NCBI GenBank assembly: GCA_001692895.1
Contig: KV748226.1
Coordinates: 2,329 to 66,328 of the forward strand
From: Cenococcum geophilum 1.58
Lineage: Eukaryota; Ascomycota; Dothideomycetes; Gloniales; Gloniaceae
Direction of reading: 5' to 3'
Length of the DNA: 64,000 bases
Shown here one piece after another: positions 12,233-22,764 of the stretch. A program made the position numbers and the translations under genes. Under the pieces are notes generated by a model. The model worked only from the letters and a program-made list of their open reading frames with translations. It did not search any database and was not told the origin of the DNA. Position 1 is the first letter of the stretch, and each line of letters starts with the position of its first letter.

Positions 12233-14183
12233 ATGGAATCTGATCATTGTGCAAAGAATCAGCCGGATGAATCCATCCTCATAGGAAACTTCCTTGAGGA
12301 TTGGCTTACACTCCCTGACTGGGAAGATCTTTCACCAAGGCTAAATACATCGACGCGGATTTCCTCCGAATCGACATCGACTGCATTGATGATGCCTCAT
12401 TTCACAAATAATGATTCTGGTGCTACCTTACCTCGTTTGTGTCATACGTATGGAAGCGTACAATCCGAGATTACTGCTTCGACAGCAGCAAGATCAGACA
12501 GCCTAGCTTCGGCCAGAAACTCCTCGACCCCGCAGGAGCAAGCATCACAAGGCTTGCGGGATGATGACACTACACCACAAAGTCGCCAGAAGAGAAGAAG
12601 CCATACCAAGTCCCGCCTGGGCTGTATCGGTTGCAAGGCCCGCAAAGTCAAGGTCAGTTGATTACTTCTCAATCTAACTGTGCACATCGCTAATATGGCA
12701 TAAAATAGTGTCAAGAGACATGGCCATCCTGCGCAAATTGCTTGAAAAGGGGCTCTGTTTGCAAGTATCCAACGATTTTCAAGCGAATACAACATGAACG
12801 GATAGCCTCAGAGATGGCTGCCAGCCCTAGCCAACTAGTCCAACTCCAACCTACACCAACTATGTTTACGATGAGCGACATGCGTTTATTCCATCACTTT
12901 CTGATATCAGCCCACCCATTCCTTCCCGTGGACCATGAGCAAGTGTGGGTGCGGGACATCCCCGCTTTTGCCCACCAGGTAAGTCATGTCTACACATCTA
13001 CCGAAGTTAAAATGCCACTAACATCTGCAAGTACGACTATCTTATGCACGCAATGCTCGCCCTTTCCGCTTCTCATCTATCTCTCCTCTGCGTCGACTCA
13101 TTTTCGATCGCTTCTCTCACACACCGCCAGCAAGCCATCAAAGGCCTTCACAGTGCCTTCTCCAGCTGGCCACTGAAACCAGCTGAAGCACACGCAATGC
13201 TAGCTACGTCTTATATGCTTGCCTTCCAGTCTCAGTACATGGAAGACGGCCTTGTCGACCATGTTCTCTCAATACGAGGCTGCGCGCTGCTTTCACAAGT
13301 CATTGTGACAAACAACCTCAAGGGCGCCTTTGTCATTTCCCCGAATCTGCATTGTACTACTATGAGTAAGCGTTTAGATGATGTCTCACCCATCAATATA
13401 AGGCTTGTATGCGATGCATTGGCATCACTTGAACGCTTGACGCCACTTCTAGAAAATAGCTCAGCGCACGAGGTAGAGATCACTTTCCATTCCAGACTTG
13501 TAGCTACGATGAAACCATTGCTAGCTTCAAACGCGGCATCACCCTCATCGACATCTGCATCACTGTCATCCAAACCTCATCCCACAACTTCATCCAAGCC
13601 CGAGAGCCGTCCAGATCCAATTGAGGTATCGCTCGGAATGCCCATGTGTGAAACATCATGCTCACCCACGTTCCATAACGACCCGACATCCCAATTCATT
13701 CTGCCGGATCCCTCACACCAAGCATACCTCTCCCTCATGCGTCTCTTCTCGGTTCTCACGACCTGGCCTGAAGCATCGATAACTTACATTCTCTCCCAGT
13801 CCAATCCACTCTCACAAGTCCTGCTTGCGCACTGCATCATTATCCAATTCCTTCTGGCCCCGCTTCGTGCACATGAAGGAGGGTTAGAGGTACCTGTTGG
13901 GGTGATGCTGGTATGGGTTGAGAAAATATACGAGGGTTTGCAGGCGGAGGAAAAGGAGAGGAAGGATCATAGGAAAGGCACACCATGGACGGAGTTGATC
14001 GAGTGGCCGCTAAGGGTCGCGAGGGCTATGATTAGCACAGTGGAACAGAGGGGCAAGCTGACAAAGGGTAGGGTGGTGGAGATGGTTATGAGGCATCCAG
14101 AAAAGCTGAGGCCTGACATCGATGAGGTGAAAACTCCAGCCGCAAGTACTGGAGATGAGGGAGCAAGTGGTTCATACAAATAA
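12233..14183 (+). CDS. Zn2Cys6 fungal transcription factor (UPC2-like architecture)
   Basis: Nuclear DNA-binding regulator. Exons 12233-12652, 12709-12978 and 13032-14183 (introns of 56 and 53 bp) give 613 aa. Intron 1 lies inside the zinc cluster. After splicing, the cysteines are C131, C134, C141, C148, C151 and C158 (C-x2-C-x6-C-x6-C-x2-C-x6-C), preceded by the basic stretch RQKRRSHTKSRLG. The block YDYLMHAMLALSASHL after intron 2 and the following helices resemble the C-terminal ligand/activation domain of sterol-uptake-control (UPC2-like) regulators. Unlike typical family members, the zinc cluster is not at the extreme N-terminus but follows about 120 acidic/Ser/Thr-rich residues. A Ser-rich linker lies near residues 380-410. 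The target pathway cannot be read from the neighbours, and the UPC2-like label is a family resemblance, not proof of sterol control. Confidence 0.87.
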
Positions 14184-15226
14184 GAATGTTAAGCCAGATT
14201 GGGGGTTCGCTGTATGTAACATTAAAAGCTGGGGTTTTTAGGGGGAAACTATGATAATAGAAAGTCACCGGAATTATGAGTAATGGGCCGTTCGGTATAG
14301 AGGATGATATATAGAGTCGTAGTTCATGTGATTGAAGTCTGAAAAAGCCTTGTACTCGATATAAATTTCATCACTCACTCAAGTGTTGTCTTAACTATGT
14401 TTTCAAGACAAAACGGATCCGACTCCTTGATTAGGTTTCTATGTAAATTTTACTTATCTGTCCATAAAAGAATCTCCTGTTGTTGGTATGTGAGAAGTCG
14501 GTACTACACGTAGATATTGCTGTATCACCACAATCTGGCAATATCCATTCAAAAGCTTACTCAGATACGGGGGGAACCTCTTAGAGGCGGCCAAGCTCAT
14601 TTCCCAGTAGACGTTGACATGGTAGTATGTTGACTTGCTTAGATCTTCCATCTCCATTGGGAATCGCGCGGTAACGCGTTTGATTTGCAACGTCTTCGGA
14701 ACGCAAATAGTGTATCCCTGTCTTAGGAGTTCATACAGTCTTGTACATATAGGTCTTTAAAGGCCTAAGAATAGACGCCTGGGATCCCTAGAAGTCTCAC
14801 GTGGTCGAAAAGGACAAGGACAATTCCGCAGAGATATCTGGAGCAGTGAAAACCCTTCGCGAGAACACGTTGGGAGAAAATGGCGCCAAGGCTCGTTTCT
14901 GCAGTGCTGGACCCTTATCCGGGGTTTCCTATCTAAGGATTCCCGACCAAGATTTCTGAATTTCGTTTTGCAATTGTGTTGCACCTATCATTTACCTTCG
15001 TATTGTGCAGCATTTTCTTAAACTTACACTTCGCGTAGCTTTGCCACTAGCAGAAAAAGTAACTCGACGAATTTTTTTCTCACCCTGCGTCATATTATTT
15101 CCAGGCAATCCATTGACAAACCTGCCAGGGAGATATATCATTCAACTTTTGATTAACTTGGTTTCTGCGTTGCCGTCGTTGTGTACCAGGTCCTACGGGA
15201 AAATAGTGATCTTCGTTCCCGCCAAA
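14184..15226. other. Intergenic region, no gene recognised
   Basis: About 1 kb between the regulator and the phosphatase gene. Two minus-strand frames (14454-14690, 14757-14984) lack motifs and I treat them as chance. The last 200 bases are pyrimidine-rich and likely hold the promoter of the downstream gene. Confidence 0.45.
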
Positions 15227-16098
15227 ATGCCCGATAAGGATGCGGGAACTCCCCGTGTCTTCCTCTATAGACATGGTAAATTACAAATTGTCCAGATTGA
15301 GCTGCACAGTTCCATTAACGATAGGCAGGGGAGACCGAATGGACCAAGAACGGCCGCTATACTGGTATCACAGAGCTAGCGCTCACGGAGCAAGGCCAGA
15401 AACAAGTCCTGGCTTCCGGCAAAATGCTAGTAGGACGCGGGAAGCTAATCGATCCTTCAAAACTTGCACACGTTTTCGTAAGCCCGCGGAATAGAGCGAA
15501 GCAGACGTTTGAGCTCGCTTTTAGTGAGGGGGATAGAAATGCCTTGATAGAAAAGGGAAAGGTTACAGAAACTACTAAGTTAGCCGAGTGGGATTACGGG
15601 ATTTATGAAGGGCTTGCAACGAGGGAGATTCGAGCGTTGCGGAAGGAGCATGGCTTGGACCAAGAAAGGCCGTGGGACATATGGAGAGACGGGTGTGAGG
15701 GTGGCGAGTATGTTGTCTTTTCCTAGTTCTTCGTGCCCTTTCAGCTTGCAGACATTAACAGCTTCGCGCCAGGACAGCTCAAGAAGTGACGGAGCGCTTG
15801 GACCGTCTTATCGACGCGATCCATAGTTTGCAGGTCAGCAATATGAACGGCGAAAACCCATGCGATGTTGTTCTCGTTGCACATGGCCATTTGCTTCGGG
15901 CGTTCGTAAAGCGCTGGTTGAAGTACCCGATGGAGTTTCCCTTGTCAATGATGCTGGAGCCTGGTGCAATTAGCGTTCTCAGGTAAGTCTGCGTCGAATC
16001 GTGTAACTCGGGTGATCGCTCATTCTTTTAGCTATCAACACCACGATATCAACGAGCCGGCGGTACTTGTTGGAGTAGGATTTCCATTGGAAGTTTGA
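15227..16098 (+). CDS. Histidine phosphatase superfamily protein, SHB17-like (sedoheptulose-bisphosphatase type)
   Basis: Phosphoglycerate-mutase-like phosphatase. Exons 15227-15275, 15329-15707, 15773-15982 and 16032-16098 (introns of 53, 65 and 49 bp) give 234 aa. The catalytic RHGETEW motif (His16) is created by splicing intron 1 within the glycine codon. The second catalytic histidine is in VAHGHLLRAF (His180). The blocks REIRALRKEHGLDQERPW, IWRDGCEGGE and YQHHDINEP near the C-terminus closely resemble yeast Shb17, which hydrolyses sedoheptulose-1,7-bisphosphate in riboneogenesis. The protein is shorter than yeast Shb17 (271 aa), with less sequence between the second histidine and the C-terminal block, so substrate could differ. 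I chose ATG 15227 because it puts the RHG motif at the usual N-terminal position; an open frame extends upstream but has no conserved residues. Confidence 0.9.
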
Positions 16099-17080
16099 TA
16101 GACTAGGTAGCATATTTGCCTAGGCAATAAGATATTGGACTCGCTGGGGGATCCGCATACTCGGCGGGTTGAGTTGTCACGCTATGAGCCCCAAGCCTGG
16201 AACCTGTAGTGCCATATAGAAGACCTCTCTAGTGGATAAGTGGAACTAGTTTGAAGCAAAGCTAGGAAAAGGTATTTCGAGATAGCCATATTAAGGGGCA
16301 ATCTATGATATTTGCCACACTAACTGCCGTTTGGATAAGGGTTTGAAGAGCTTCACAATGGAATATTCAGTGAAGCTCATCCAGCATCTCAGTAGATCAG
16401 GACCTTCTTGAAACTTGACGGAGGATAGGTTTAGGCGTGCTGAAGTTTTTAAAGATTGTCGCAAAGTTATAATTGGAGGAGTTGGTTGAGGGTCAGTGGC
16501 ACAACCCCGGGAAGACGATTTAGAAGCCGATAATTGATGTAGGTAGTGAGCAGAGTGCACAACGAGCCCAAAAGCCATAGAATTATAAAAATATAACTCG
16601 GATGTGGAAGAATAAAATATGATTTGGATTTCTGTTTTCTTTGGTGCAACTTAAAGAAGCGGGGTAAGTGGGTAAGTGTAGAGGCCGCTGTAAAAGAAAG
16701 GTGATTAGCATACTCTGTCTCCCTGCATACAGTCGCTAGCGAAATCGGCTTCCGCCTCCTAAAATTTCCGGTCAGCCACATTGCAAAGACGCTTGGGCGG
16801 ACACTAGAATGGTTCTGGCTAGCTGCATCTACCCCTGCATCCATCGTTTGTGATGCCGCCGCTTTGAGAGAAGTGTCGCCGCCTTTATGATCTACTCTGG
16901 CTAAATAGTTTTATGGCTGTTACAGTATTGAGTACGGTTAGGCTCATAGAGAAACAATTCGAATAGCAGCTCTAGGATTCAGAAAAGATAGTTACTAATT
17001 ATTTTTAAGCCATGCTATACCAATCTCAAGGTGATCAATCGCTCATATAACGGTAGTCAATCATCGAACACCCGCATTGC
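16099..17080. other. Convergent intergenic region with one arm of an inverted repeat
   Basis: About 1 kb between the 3' ends of the phosphatase (+) and ISG12-like protein 1 (-). A 125-codon minus frame at 16467-16844 shows no family motif. Its first 40 codons overlap the inverted-repeat arm at about 16742-16830, whose partner lies upstream of prpD. I do not call a gene here. Confidence 0.5.
16742..16830 (-). repeat. Left arm of an ~85-bp imperfect inverted repeat flanking ISG12-like gene 1
   Basis: The reverse complement aligns with 17963-18055 at roughly 80% by eye. The two share a 20-base perfect core (caatgtggctgaccggaaat) and a downstream aggcggaagcc block; the right arm has a small insertion between them. 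Probably an inverted duplication of promoter-proximal DNA. Confidence 0.7.
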
Positions 17081-17793
17081 TTATTTCGCAACCCAACTTC
17101 TGTACACAGCTATGGTAGTGAAGGAAGCAACTACTATAGCAGCAGCCTTATAGATTATAGGCGTACTGCCCCTCATACCTGCGCTCGTTGATCTAGCAAA
17201 AATTCCACCCCCAGGCGTGTAGCCGCCATATGCTCGCGATTGGAAGCTTGAGGCAGGAGAACCTAACAATTTTAGTATAGACTTGTACAGATCAAAAATG
17301 TCTAGAAATAGGGACTTACTCCCACGAACTCCGGCCCTACCAAACCCTCCAAAGAGGTATAAAAGGGTAATAGTAACCGTAAACGGTATCCACCAGGAAG
17401 CGACGAGTGCGAAGATCTTTTCCTCTGTAGATAATTAATCGTTATTTAAAAAAGAGTGCTATGGAGAGACGTACGAGAGATGGGAAGCAGCGCCACGACC
17501 TTGTGCCAATACTTTCTGAACGAGTCGAGCAAGTTCGCAATTAATGGGCTATCTCCGACTGCAGCATTTGAAAGCGAGGCTGCAACATTACGGCCGTGTG
17601 CATGAAGTGAATCCAAAACGGCTGATGGGTCTTGTTTGGCATCTTTTATAGTATCTGAAAGGGACGAAGCAAGTTTCCGACCATGAGTATTAAGTGAATC
17701 AAGGATAGCTGATGGATCGGATCTGGCTTCGTTAATGGCATTCGCAAGCGATTCCAGATTTCCGACTTTGAGGGACGAGGTCACATTGCCCAT
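17081..17793 (-). CDS. ISG12/IFI6-27 family small membrane protein 1
   Basis: Member of the interferon-induced 6-16 (Ifi-6-16/ISG12) family, small hydrophobic proteins that in animals sit in mitochondrial or ER membranes; the fungal role is unknown. Exons, minus strand: 17793-17475, 17424-17320, 17262-17081 (introns of 50 and 57 bp), 201 aa. The N-terminal half has two ~28-residue repeats, DPSAILDSLNTHGRKLASSL and DPSAVLDSLHAHGRNVAASL. A membrane segment (about 110-132) leads into the family signature, FGGFGRAGVRGS, then SSFQS, YGGYTPGGGIFARSTSAG. A final hydrophobic stretch follows (about 175-192). The signature is split by intron 2 and only appears after splicing. It shares a ~530-bp divergent upstream region with prpD. 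The call rests on the glycine pattern from memory; no search was possible. Confidence 0.75.
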
Positions 17794-18324
17794 TTCGACT
17801 GGAGACGGAATGTCCGGCTATTGAATGGATCCAGTGAGGTCAAATCCTTAGACGGTGGGGAGTTGCGTTCTAAGGTTATTTATCAGTTTGAGATATATCG
17901 CTGTTTTATTGAGACATGTGCTGTGGCAGGTTTTCCTCAGTGAGTCGAGTGTTGCCTAAGGCTGCAACAACGCAGAATTATTCTAGCGTCAGCACAAGCG
18001 TCTTGACAATGTGGCTGACCGGAAATTTTCAAAAGTGTTCAAGGCGGAAGCCAGTTTTTCAAGCCGTCAGCTCTACAATTGACGTTGTCCGATTTTCAGC
18101 AGACGAGCACGGTTATGGCGGGGGCTTCCCCGGATCTCTTCTCCCGATTGCTTCCCGAGCTCGGTTGGATGCAAAGCCGTCTCCACCCGCCATAACTACA
18201 AGTCCAAAGCTTCACGCACAATTGAACAAACCTCATATCATAGAACCACGAGTACGACCTCAATTTCTTTTGCTTCCAGCTTCATTGAGGTCGCTCAGGC
18301 ACTCCGGAAGCTAATCTGATCATC
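17794..18324. promoter_or_regulatory. Bidirectional upstream region, ISG12-like 1 / prpD
   Basis: This is the only sequence between two divergent start codons, so it should hold both promoters. It contains the right inverted-repeat arm (17963-18055). The 100 bases before the prpD start are pyrimidine-rich. I cannot name factor sites with confidence. Confidence 0.5.
17963..18055 (+). repeat. Right arm of the inverted repeat, in the prpD upstream region
   Basis: Partner of the arm at 16742-16830, in opposite orientation. It lies about 270-360 bp upstream of the prpD start codon, a position compatible with a regulatory element copied with its flank. Confidence 0.7.
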
Positions 18325-20140
18325 ATGTCGGCCTTCAGTCGCAACATCTGCAGTACCGCCTCACGGACAATTCGACAGAGAGCTAACATAAGCTGCAAAG
18401 CTGTTCGTCCAATTGCCCTCGCAGCTACCGCCCGTACACCTGTCGTCCAGCGTACCGCCATTGCGGCTCCCTTCTCAACCATGCCTACACTCAGATCAGG
18501 CGCTGCTGTGCCTGCCGCAACAAGGGAATTTGATCCCGAGATAACGGATGTGGCTAACTACGTGCATAACGTTAAGGTTGAATCAGACCTCGCTGTAAGC
18601 CGTACTACTGCCGTACCCTGCTGCCATGTCAGATGCCGCTGACGACATCCCATCTAGTTCGAGACTGCCCGATGGGTCTTCATAGACACATTGGGTTGCG
18701 GTCTGAAGGCTCTCGAATTCCAGCAGTGCAAGAACATCCTTGGCCCCGTTGTCGAAGGTACCGTCGTACCAAATGGTACCAAAGTTCCCGGAACTCCATA
18801 TCAGCTCGACCCTGTGCTGGGCGCCTTCAATATTGGTGCTATGATCCGGTGGCTGGATTTCAATGACTGCTGGCTGGCTGCAGAGTGGGGACACCCTTCA
18901 GACAACCTGGGCGCGATTCTTGCCACTGCAGACTGGATATCTCGTACAAATAGGGCTGGTGGCAAGCTAGGGAATGGCAAAGTGCTCAAGGTGAGGGACG
19001 TGCTTGAGGCTATGATCAAAGCACACGAAATCCAAGGCTGCATGGCCTTGGAGAACTCGTTTAATAAGGTTGGCTTGGATCACGTCGTTCTGGTTAAGGT
19101 CGCATCAACCGCTGTCGTGGCTAAGATGCTTGGTCTATCTGAGGCCCAGACGCGGGATGCTGCCTCTCAAGCATGGTGTGATGGTCAGTCGATGCGAACG
19201 TACAGGCATTCACCTAATACCATGTCACGAAAGTCATGGGCTGCAGGTGATGCATGTGAAAAGGCTGTGAACCTCTGCTTGAAGGTGATGCGCGGCGAGG
19301 GTGGCATGCCCACAGTTCTCTCAGCCCCAACTTGGGGTTTCTACGATGTGAACTTCGGCGGAAAGCCCTTCAAATTCCAGAGACCGTATGGCAGCTACGT
19401 TATGGAGAATGTCCTCTTCAAAGTGTCTTATCCTGGTCAGTTCTCTAAGCCCCCTCCGCCTTGTTATAAGCCTAACTTGCTTCTCTTAGCTGAGTTTCAC
19501 TCCCAAACTGCGATTGAGGCTGCTAAGCGCATTAATGTCAAGCTAAGGAAGATTGGTAAGACCGCTGAAGATATCGAGAGTGTGACGAACAGGACCCATG
19601 AGGCTTGCATCCGGATTATTGACAAGCAGTTCAAACCCATGGACAACTTTGCTGACCGCGACCACTGCGTGCAGGTATGTCTTGGGCTTTAAATCTATAA
19701 ATTGCGATACTCACGGATCCTGGCAGTACATGGTATCGACAATGTTTGTTTTCGATCGTCTTGAGGCAGCTGACTACACTGATGGTAGCGAAGCCGCCAC
19801 CTCGCAGCTCGTTGAATCTCTAAGACAACGGATTACCTGCGTTGAAGATCCCCAGTTTACCAGGGATTATCATGACCCAGAGAAGCGAACTATCGCAAAT
19901 GCCCTCACCGTGAAACTACGGGATGGCACCGTCCTTGAGGAGGAGGTTGTCGAGGCTCCATTAGGCCACAAACTGCGGCGTGAAGAGGCGAAACCAGAAA
20001 TTCTCGCCAAGTACAAGAGGCATCTCGGTCCGCACTTCCCGGCAGAACACGTCGATAAACTCGTAGCGCTGAGTCAAGATGGTAAAGCATTGGAAGAGAT
20101 GGATGTTGATGAATATGTCGACCTATATGTTAAGAATTAA
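18325..20140 (+). CDS. prpD: 2-methylcitrate dehydratase, mitochondrial
   Basis: Methylcitrate-cycle enzyme (MmgE/PrpD family) that dehydrates 2-methylcitrate to 2-methyl-cis-aconitate, used to detoxify and metabolise propionyl-CoA. Exons 18325-18594, 18658-19435, 19490-19674 and 19727-20140 (introns of 63, 54 and 52 bp) give 548 aa. The first ~50 residues are rich in Arg/Ser/Ala and lack acidic residues, as in a mitochondrial presequence; a second in-frame Met (MPTLRSG) follows it. Core PrpD blocks are present: [70 protein letters not shown]. Intron 2 (54 bp) is a multiple of three with no stop, so an unspliced reading would insert 18 extra residues; removing it restores [11 protein letters not shown]. 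It is a single gene here, with no neighbouring methylcitrate synthase or isocitrate lyase. Confidence 0.95.
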
Positions 20141-21613
20141 TATATGCTTGGAGTCTTACGTAGATTATGAAAAAGAAGACTTTTCTCGCAGACGGTATCA
20201 CACATACGAAAAGTCTCGTGTTCGCCAGCCATTAACATCCAATAGGTGGTTTTTAATTATTCATCTAGAGAAGTCCCTTCAGGTCTTGTTTCGTTCTCCC
20301 ATTGTTATCTGCCTTCTTCTGCTCCATTTTGGCTATCATGTGATTTCTTTTGATAATATGCTCCCGAATCCAGAAAAACCTTGGGGTTGGTCTATCATCC
20401 ATTACCGAACTCACGCAATCTTCATGACACTTGGCAACAGCCTTAATGCGATGTTAATGCTGCATCATATACGGCGCAGCATCTTTGGGTGTCAATTTTA
20501 ACAAGATCTTAGCAGTCCTGCGGAGATCTATACAGGCTTTCCGCAGCTGCTGGTTTCCGATATGCCGAGGGGTACTTATGGGGAATATCTGAAGTCGGAG
20601 GCCATATTCTGGATGATATAGTTCAGCCTGGAGCCATAGGAACACTGGGATTGGCGGGACAGCATGGCCTCACCTCGCGCCGGTCACCATCGTTCGATAT
20701 TGTCAAGTTCATTTTGTGAGGTGTGGAGAGGAACGTGAGGGAGGCAAAGTGGATACAGAGAACATACCTTTCAAAGCTTGATTGAAAGCTGTTACCTAAG
20801 GGGGGAGCCAGTGCTTGACTGGCAGCATGAACTTCTCCACAATCCAGATTCGCGAGCATTATCAATCCACCCTCGACGCGGATGGTCCAGAGCTGGTTCT
20901 CTTTCTAATCGACCTGCTTACCTCACCGGCGTCTGGTTCTCGCCATGGTGCCAAGCCCTTCCGATTAGGTGTATGCTCCGCCAGGGTGGTCCAATCCCTT
21001 CTTCCAACAAGCATCCAAGGTGTCCAACAGCCAGCGACGCTGACAGCGAAGCTGCTAAGAGACTGCGTAGCGGTTTAGCTAGCTAGTGATAGGATGTAGG
21101 TAGCGAGTTTCCAGTAGGGTCCTCCGCGCGCTCGCTGCCTTAATATAGAGGTAGTAATAGAACCTTAGTGTTTTAAAGCGCGTATTATAAGAAGAAGGTT
21201 AGGAGCGCGCTAAGTAATAAGAAATACGTAGATCCTTAGTATAGCCCTACTAGTATCTCCAATTATCTCTACTAACGCGTTGTTTACTAACTCCCTTTCT
21301 AGAATGTACAAAACTTCAAAGCACGGCCCTTGTGTCTTGTAGTTCTCTCGGTAGTGAGCACTTTATCCCTTAGCCCGCTGAAATTCGTCCACGTGTTATC
21401 GATAAGAATCAGCCAATTAGGTCAACGAAATCGACTGCGCGTTGTTTGGATTTGATGTCCTGCACGGACCACCTACCCTGTGCGCCCACCATCGAAGCAA
21501 GGCACTGCTACTCTCTACCCCAACAAATTTAAACTCAACTCTCTCACCTTTGTAACCAACTCCTATCAAGACCTTCGGTTCTTCGGTCCTTCGGAAATCT
21601 TACCGTCACCATT
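20141..21613. other. Intergenic region with a short RIP-like relic
   Basis: No gene recognised. A plus-strand frame at about 20827-21078 looks mildly coding but matches nothing I know. A ~150-bp patch at about 21118-21265 is suddenly TpA-rich and nearly CpA-free, like the flanking repeat blocks, so it is probably a small RIP-mutated repeat relic. The last 100 bases before 21614 are pyrimidine-rich, as expected upstream of the next start. Confidence 0.5.
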
Positions 21614-22275
21614 ATGGCAGTGCTTTCCAAGCTGCTCGGTTTCTGCTGTATTCACCCGGACCAAGAACCATTCTTTTCCGAGAAGAGTCTCACCACCAAC
21701 ACCGACAACTACATCCCGTATAAAGACAGTCCTAATAAAGCTGAATTAGCCAATGAGATCATCGCCAAGCTCTTCGCAGCACAGAAGAATGATGCAATTC
21801 TCCAGGCGGACCTCCGATCCACCATCCACGCCTATGGATTTTACGACGGCCTTGCTGCTGCCATCCTAGCCGGCCTGGAAAAAGCCATCAAACTGGGCGA
21901 AGAAATGGGCCCAGCTGTGAAAGCTGCGTACGAGAAGGCAGTCGCAGCCGTCAATGAGGTCAATGAGTGGGCGGAGGCACACCCGGAGATGGCTGCAGTC
22001 GTCGTCACACTTATTGCGCTTGGCGTCCTCGCTTTAATGATACCGTGGTTGATGGCGTACTTAGGCTTCGCAGAGGAGGGCATTATCGAAGGTAAGTTCG
22101 TTACTTTACTTTTACAGTGAATGAAGGTATTGATAAGTGTCTAGGATCGTGGGCCGCTGGCTGGCAAGCCACGTATCGCGGCTTTGTGCCAAAGGGTTCA
22201 CTATTCTCATACCTGCAGAGACTTGGTACCAAGATTGGTCGGAATTTGCGTGGTAAGGCTCATGCAAAAGGATAA
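21614..22275 (+). CDS. ISG12/IFI6-27 family small membrane protein 2
   Basis: Second member of the Ifi-6-16/ISG12 family. Exons 21614-22091 and 22145-22275 (53-bp intron) give 202 aa, almost the same length as protein 1 but with an unrelated N-terminal half. Residues 44-120 look alpha-helical (AILAGLEKAIKLGEEMG and beyond). A membrane segment spans about 126-150 (AAVVVTLIALGVLALMIPWL), followed by the glycine-rich signature YLGFAEEGIIEGSWAAGWQA, then RGFVPKGSLFSYLQRLGTKI. The intron falls inside the signature, as in protein 1, at a nearby position. The C-terminus is basic (GRNLRGKAHAKG). The function of fungal members is unknown; membrane association is likely. Confidence 0.8.
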
Positions 22276-22764
22276 ATATCTAGGCCACAGCGAGGCATGA
22301 AGTTTGCGCATGTAGTTCCGTACCTTATGTAAATTACAATGGCCTTAACTACAGTCGCTTGTAGAATATACAAAACGTTCTGCACACGGCTCTTGTTGCA
22401 GCTCGCAGGAGAAACACGGTAATTCTACTAATCGACTTGTCCGGCAGTTTATCTTCTCTAAGAGGATTTTTGTGGCCGCCCGCAAAGCATACTTTGCATA
22501 GTTCCACCAAAAATAACCAAACCCCATTCGTTCGTTGACACGATCCTCTGCAGACTGCCCACGAATGTCTTCCAGATGCCAATCCCCCGCCCGCCTTAGG
22601 TGGGGTTTAGCTATATTTAGCCCGCTCGATCTTCACGGGGAGTTACCTCCGGGAGCAGGTTAAAGGACTAGCCTGGGCTGCCAGCCTTTGACCGAGGATT
22701 TTTCTGGTCACAATTCATTGCCTCCGGCCAAACTTCTCCATGACACTCAATACTGCTCCTGCTC
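22276..22764. other. Intergenic region, no gene recognised
   Basis: Short frames only. It contains a ~45-bp motif near 22357-22403 that resembles 21299-21345 on the other side of the ISG12-like gene 2 (see findings). Confidence 0.4.

Noticed and set aside
16467-16844. 125-codon minus-strand frame as a hypothetical gene
   Set aside because: No recognisable domain, and its N-terminal part is the inverted-repeat arm also found upstream of prpD; composition does not look coding.
20815-21078. Plus-strand 87-codon frame as a small gene
   Set aside because: Reads plausibly but matches no family I know and has no clear start context or introns; left inside the intergenic entry.
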